Of a stretch of 64,000 nucleotides of DNA, positions 62,015-64,000 are shown piece by piece. A program made the translations under genes and the position numbers. A model generated the notes under the pieces. It made no database searches. It saw only the letters and a program-made list of their open reading frames with translations, and was not told the origin of the DNA. The DNA lies in the NCBI GenBank assembly GCA_021383565.1, contig CP079699.1, positions 186,001 to 250,000 of the forward strand, written 5' to 3'. Each line of letters begins with the position of its first letter. Positions within the stretch are counted from its first letter, which is position 1. The DNA is from Levilactobacillus brevis. GTDB lineage: Bacteria; Bacillota; Bacilli; Lactobacillales; Lactobacillaceae.

Positions 62015-63279
62015 CGCAAATTGCAAGTGCAAGTTAGCCAGCGCAGGCGAAGACAGCTGGCGGAAAGGTTTCAGTGAGTTTCAATTGAAGAAAGCTAAGC
62101 AGTATGAGCCTTGCGAGCACGCTTGACTTCTCTTTCAAAAGCTTCGGCTGGTGTTTTGAACTTTAAAATTCGCCGAGGCAGGTTGTTCAGATGCGATTGA
62201 GCAATCTGAACTTGGCTTGGAGTGGCAATGTCGAGTGATTGCCCCTTGGGAAAATAGCGACGAAGCATCCGATTATGAACTTCATTAGTGCCTCGTTCTG
62301 AAGATGTGTACGGGTGGGCAAAATAAGTGTCAGCTATGCCATTCAGTGCAGTCTCTAAGGTCGTAAACTCAGTACCATTATCTGCCGTCACGGTCTTGAT
62401 AATATCACCATATTGATTAACAATATTTCGCAATGCATACGATACTGAATCTGCGTCTTTACCCTCAATCAAGCAGACTATTTCAAAGCGTGTTTTACGC
62501 TCTGTGAAAGTCAACAAGACGCTCTGGCTACCATTACGCTCACCAACAACGGTATCAATTTCAAAATGTCCAAACTCATGACGGTTATTGACCTTCTTGG
62601 GGCGTTCATCAATACTTTTAGAACCGGCCAGCCGTTTAACTTTCGTTGTTTTATGATGAGCCATTCGGCGTCTTACTTTCTCCACAAGATCGATATTGCG
62701 GATCTCCAATAATTGTGCATCAATATAGTTGTACAGTGTCTTCGCACAAATCATCTTATGAGGTGAAAATAAACGGTGCTTTTTAGCATATCCTACCGTT
62801 GCGTCGGGTGACCAGTGCTCCGTGTGAAACTTGTCATCAAAGTAGGCTAGGAAGTCGGTGACTTGCTTAAACTTTAATGGACGTCTACTATTGGACCGGT
62901 TCTCCTCATAGCGAGCCTGAGCTGCTTCAGGACAATAAACCTTAAGGTAGTGCTTCTCTCCGTTAATCTTCTTAACCTGCTTAATAGTGCCACGAGAAAG
63001 CTCATTATTAATGGTTTGATGACTAACACCGATAATAGATGCAATCTGGCGTGCAGAATGGCCTTCGGAGTGTAGAGAAGCAATCATTCCACGTTCAATT
63101 TGAGTTAAGTGGTGACCCTTTTGACGATTTGTGGTAAGCTGTTGTTGCGTCAAGACGAAAACCTCTCTCATTGTTTAGTGTTGGAACTTCAATGATACCT
63201 GATTTTTCGTCTTGGTGTCTTTTTTTGACCATTTTTTGATCAATCAACATGGGTGGCTAACTTGATTATAAAATTCGCG
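62015..63279 (-). mobile_element. IS30-family insertion sequence, 1265 bp
   Basis: Inverted repeats of about 29 bp (62015-62043 and 63251-63279) match at about 20 positions, including CGC at the outer ends and CAAGTTAGCCA internally. One transposase gene fills the element. Thirteen identical bases flank both ends. The insertion lies inside the first gene of the polysaccharide operon. Its transposase is read in the same direction as the operon, so read-through or an outward promoter could still transcribe the downstream genes. Confidence 0.9.
62095..63171 (-). CDS. IS30-family transposase
   Basis: A 358-residue DDE transposase. The N-terminal helix-turn-helix region (LTQIERGMIASLHSEGHSARQIASIIGVSHQTINNELSRG) is followed by the catalytic core with FEIDTVVGERNGSQ (first Asp), TADNGTEF (second Asp) and HPYTSSERGTNEVHNRMLRRYFPKG (catalytic Glu). 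It looks full-length and intact, with IS30-family signature spacing. The start codon complement is at 63171; upstream AGAGAGG-like sequence is within the element. Confidence 0.95.
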   Translation of the reverse strand: MREVFVLTQQQLTTNRQKGHHLTQIERGMIASLHSEGHSARQIASIIGVSHQTINNELSRGTIKQVKKINGEKHYLKVYCPEAAQARYEENRSNSRRPLKFKQVTDFLAYFDDKFHTEHWSPDATVGYAKKHRLFSPHKMICAKTLYNYIDAQLLEIRNIDLVEKVRRRMAHHKTTKVKRLAGSKSIDERPKKVNNRHEFGHFEIDTVVGERNGSQSVLLTFTERKTRFEIVCLIEGKDADSVSYALRNIVNQYGDIIKTVTADNGTEFTTLETALNGIADTYFAHPYTSSERGTNEVHNRMLRRYFPKGQSLDIATPSQVQIAQSHLNNLPRRILKFKTPAEAFEREVKRARKAHTA

Positions 63280-63292
63280 GATTGGATTTAAT
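63280..63292. repeat. 13-bp target-site duplication, copy 2
   Basis: GATTGGATTTAAT, identical to 62002-62014, directly abutting the IS end at 63279. Confidence 0.85.
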
Positions 63293-63378
63293 GCTGACGA
63301 TGTCGTGAGTTGATTGATTAGCGTCACCAACTTGTCGTCTGGATTGAGCGCTGGAATAATAACGCCGATGCTTAACAT
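63280..63378 (-). pseudogene. 5' part of IS-interrupted GT2-GtrA glycosyltransferase gene
   Basis: ATG (complement of 63376-63378) begins MLSIGVIIPALNPDDKLVTL and runs 33 codons to the IS edge, ending ALNPI, where the 3' part resumes IEEIIIVDDGSD. GGGGAAC 5-12 bases upstream is a good ribosome binding site. Read through the IS, the frame ends after about eleven more codons. This identifies the original start of the operon's first gene. Confidence 0.85.
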
Positions 63379-64000
63379 AATAGTTCCCCGTTTCTGGGTT
63401 CGAGCCAAGACTAACCCCTAGTAATTAATCTATTTTACTATTCATCGTAATACTATTTATTGGTGGACAATATATACGTGAACGCACATTATATCATTTA
63501 TGCTGAGTGAGGTAAATGCTCAAAGCAACTGATGTAGATAAAGTAACTAAATCTGCCGGTAGGTGCTCGAACGCTTAAGACTACGCTACCGCACGGTTAA
63601 GATAGTGACCAAGTGGAAAAAATAGTGGCTTCAGTGTAGAAAAACACTTTATACATGTAGTGCATAATCCAATAGTAAGATTTAACTTGCCTGTTCGGGA
63701 CTGTTAGGCCCAGGTTAAGGAGACTTAGTGGTGCTTTACAGATGGAAATGCCCGTTGTTACAGAACTGGACATCATGCAAAATGATTAAGTTAAATGTGT
63801 TTACTAACACTATATCTTCATTATAAGCTAAGAATCCGTGAACAACGAGCTGAATTTATTTTTGTAATAATTATGATGTTATATAAATGGTAAGAACAAT
63901 TGTAATAGTGGATAAATTAATTACCTCATACCATATAAGCAGATGCGAACTATCATTTAGGCGTTGCGACCGCAAAATCAAGCGATGCAAATAGACATCA
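63379..64000. other. 622-bp A+T-rich region upstream of the polysaccharide operon
   Basis: No gene is clearly seen. A minus-strand TATAAT (63488-63493) with TTACCT about 16 bases upstream could be the operon promoter, 110 bases before the ATG at 63378. The sequence is much richer in A+T than the operon or the housekeeping genes, with no recognisable c-di-GMP riboswitch. A 31-codon GTG frame lies at 63731-63826. Confidence 0.5.
63731..63826 (+). CDS. possible small ORF, 31 codons, unrecognised
   Basis: GTG 63731 (or the adjacent GTG 63728) follows AAGGAG (63717-63722) at a normal distance. The predicted peptide begins VLYRWKCPLL and has two Cys and several basic and aromatic residues. It shows no family signature and could be chance or the remnant of a decayed gene. 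Confidence 0.2.
   Translation: MLYRWKCPLLQNWTSCKMIKLNVFTNTISSL

Noticed and set aside
63395-63420. GGGTTCGAGCC resembling a tRNA T-arm.
   Set aside because: No matching acceptor, D or anticodon stems could be placed around it.
63379-64000. c-di-GMP (GEMM) riboswitch before the polysaccharide operon.
   Set aside because: No GEMM-like core was seen on either strand; regulation is more likely through the PilZ domain.
1-64000. CRISPR arrays, rRNA, tRNA genes, prophage or replication origin.
   Set aside because: None was seen by eye; no regular short repeat-spacer pattern, no rRNA segments and no convincing tRNA.

Overview
The window is chromosomal DNA of a low-G+C Gram-positive bacterium, most likely a member of the Lactobacillaceae. 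The evidence is the gene order radA - yacL (PIN/TRAM) - gltX - cysS - mrnC - rlmB - yacP - sigH - rpmG - secE - nusG - rplK - rplA - rplJ - rplL, the order tadA - SRP RNA - dnaX - ybaB - recR - yaaL, a PepC aminopeptidase, a class Ib ribonucleotide reductase set, frequent TTG/GTG starts behind AGGAGG-like sites, and an IS30-family element. Base composition looks fairly G+C-rich for a lactobacillus. I cannot fix genus or species from the sequence alone.

Layout. 0.1-3.7 kb (minus strand): the start of a gene cut by the window edge, two tandem paralogous membrane GGDEF diguanylate cyclases and a stand-alone EAL phosphodiesterase. 3.7-16 kb: a zinc-type binding lipoprotein behind a Zur-like palindrome, an LCP-family wall protein with a Tyr/Thr/Ser-rich tail, two transporters, an ArsR/DJ-1 pair, a quinone-reductase-like MDR protein, a phosphoglycerate mutase, a serine hydrolase, and a glycerate permease/kinase operon. 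16-23.4 kb: PepC, aldo/keto reductase, a TetR/Old Yellow Enzyme divergent pair sharing a perfect 20-bp palindrome, rpiA with a small GNAT, and dut. 23.4-35.7 kb: the conserved translation/transcription core. 36-46 kb: a degenerate CPBP-like membrane protein, a flavin reductase, a two-component system whose kinase is frameshifted, mprF, a LOG protein, a hydroxyacyl-CoA dehydrogenase and an aldo/keto reductase. 46-55.2 kb: nrdHEF, an RsmC-like methyltransferase with an in-frame stop, tadA, SRP RNA, an orphan YafQ-like toxin, and dnaX-ybaB-recR-yaaL. 55.3-63.4 kb (minus strand): a four-gene polysaccharide operon encoding a GT2-GtrA protein, a BcsA-like synthase with a C-terminal PilZ domain and two paralogous polytopic membrane proteins. 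Its first gene is split by an IS30-family insertion. The last 0.6 kb is A+T-rich and largely empty.

How it fits together. The most interesting signal is a probable cyclic-di-GMP circuit, which is uncommon in lactobacilli. The cyclases (GGEEF intact, I-site absent) and the phosphodiesterase (EAL catalytic residues present) lie at one end. The likely effector, a processive glycosyltransferase whose PilZ domain keeps RxxxR and DxSxxG, lies at the other end in an exopolysaccharide-type operon. The strain appears to have lost, or be able to toggle, the operon's first enzyme: removing the IS and one copy of a 13-bp duplication restores one continuous reading frame. Other decay is visible (kinase frameshift, rsmC stop). 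Several intergenic gaps carry related, partly degenerate dispersed repeats.
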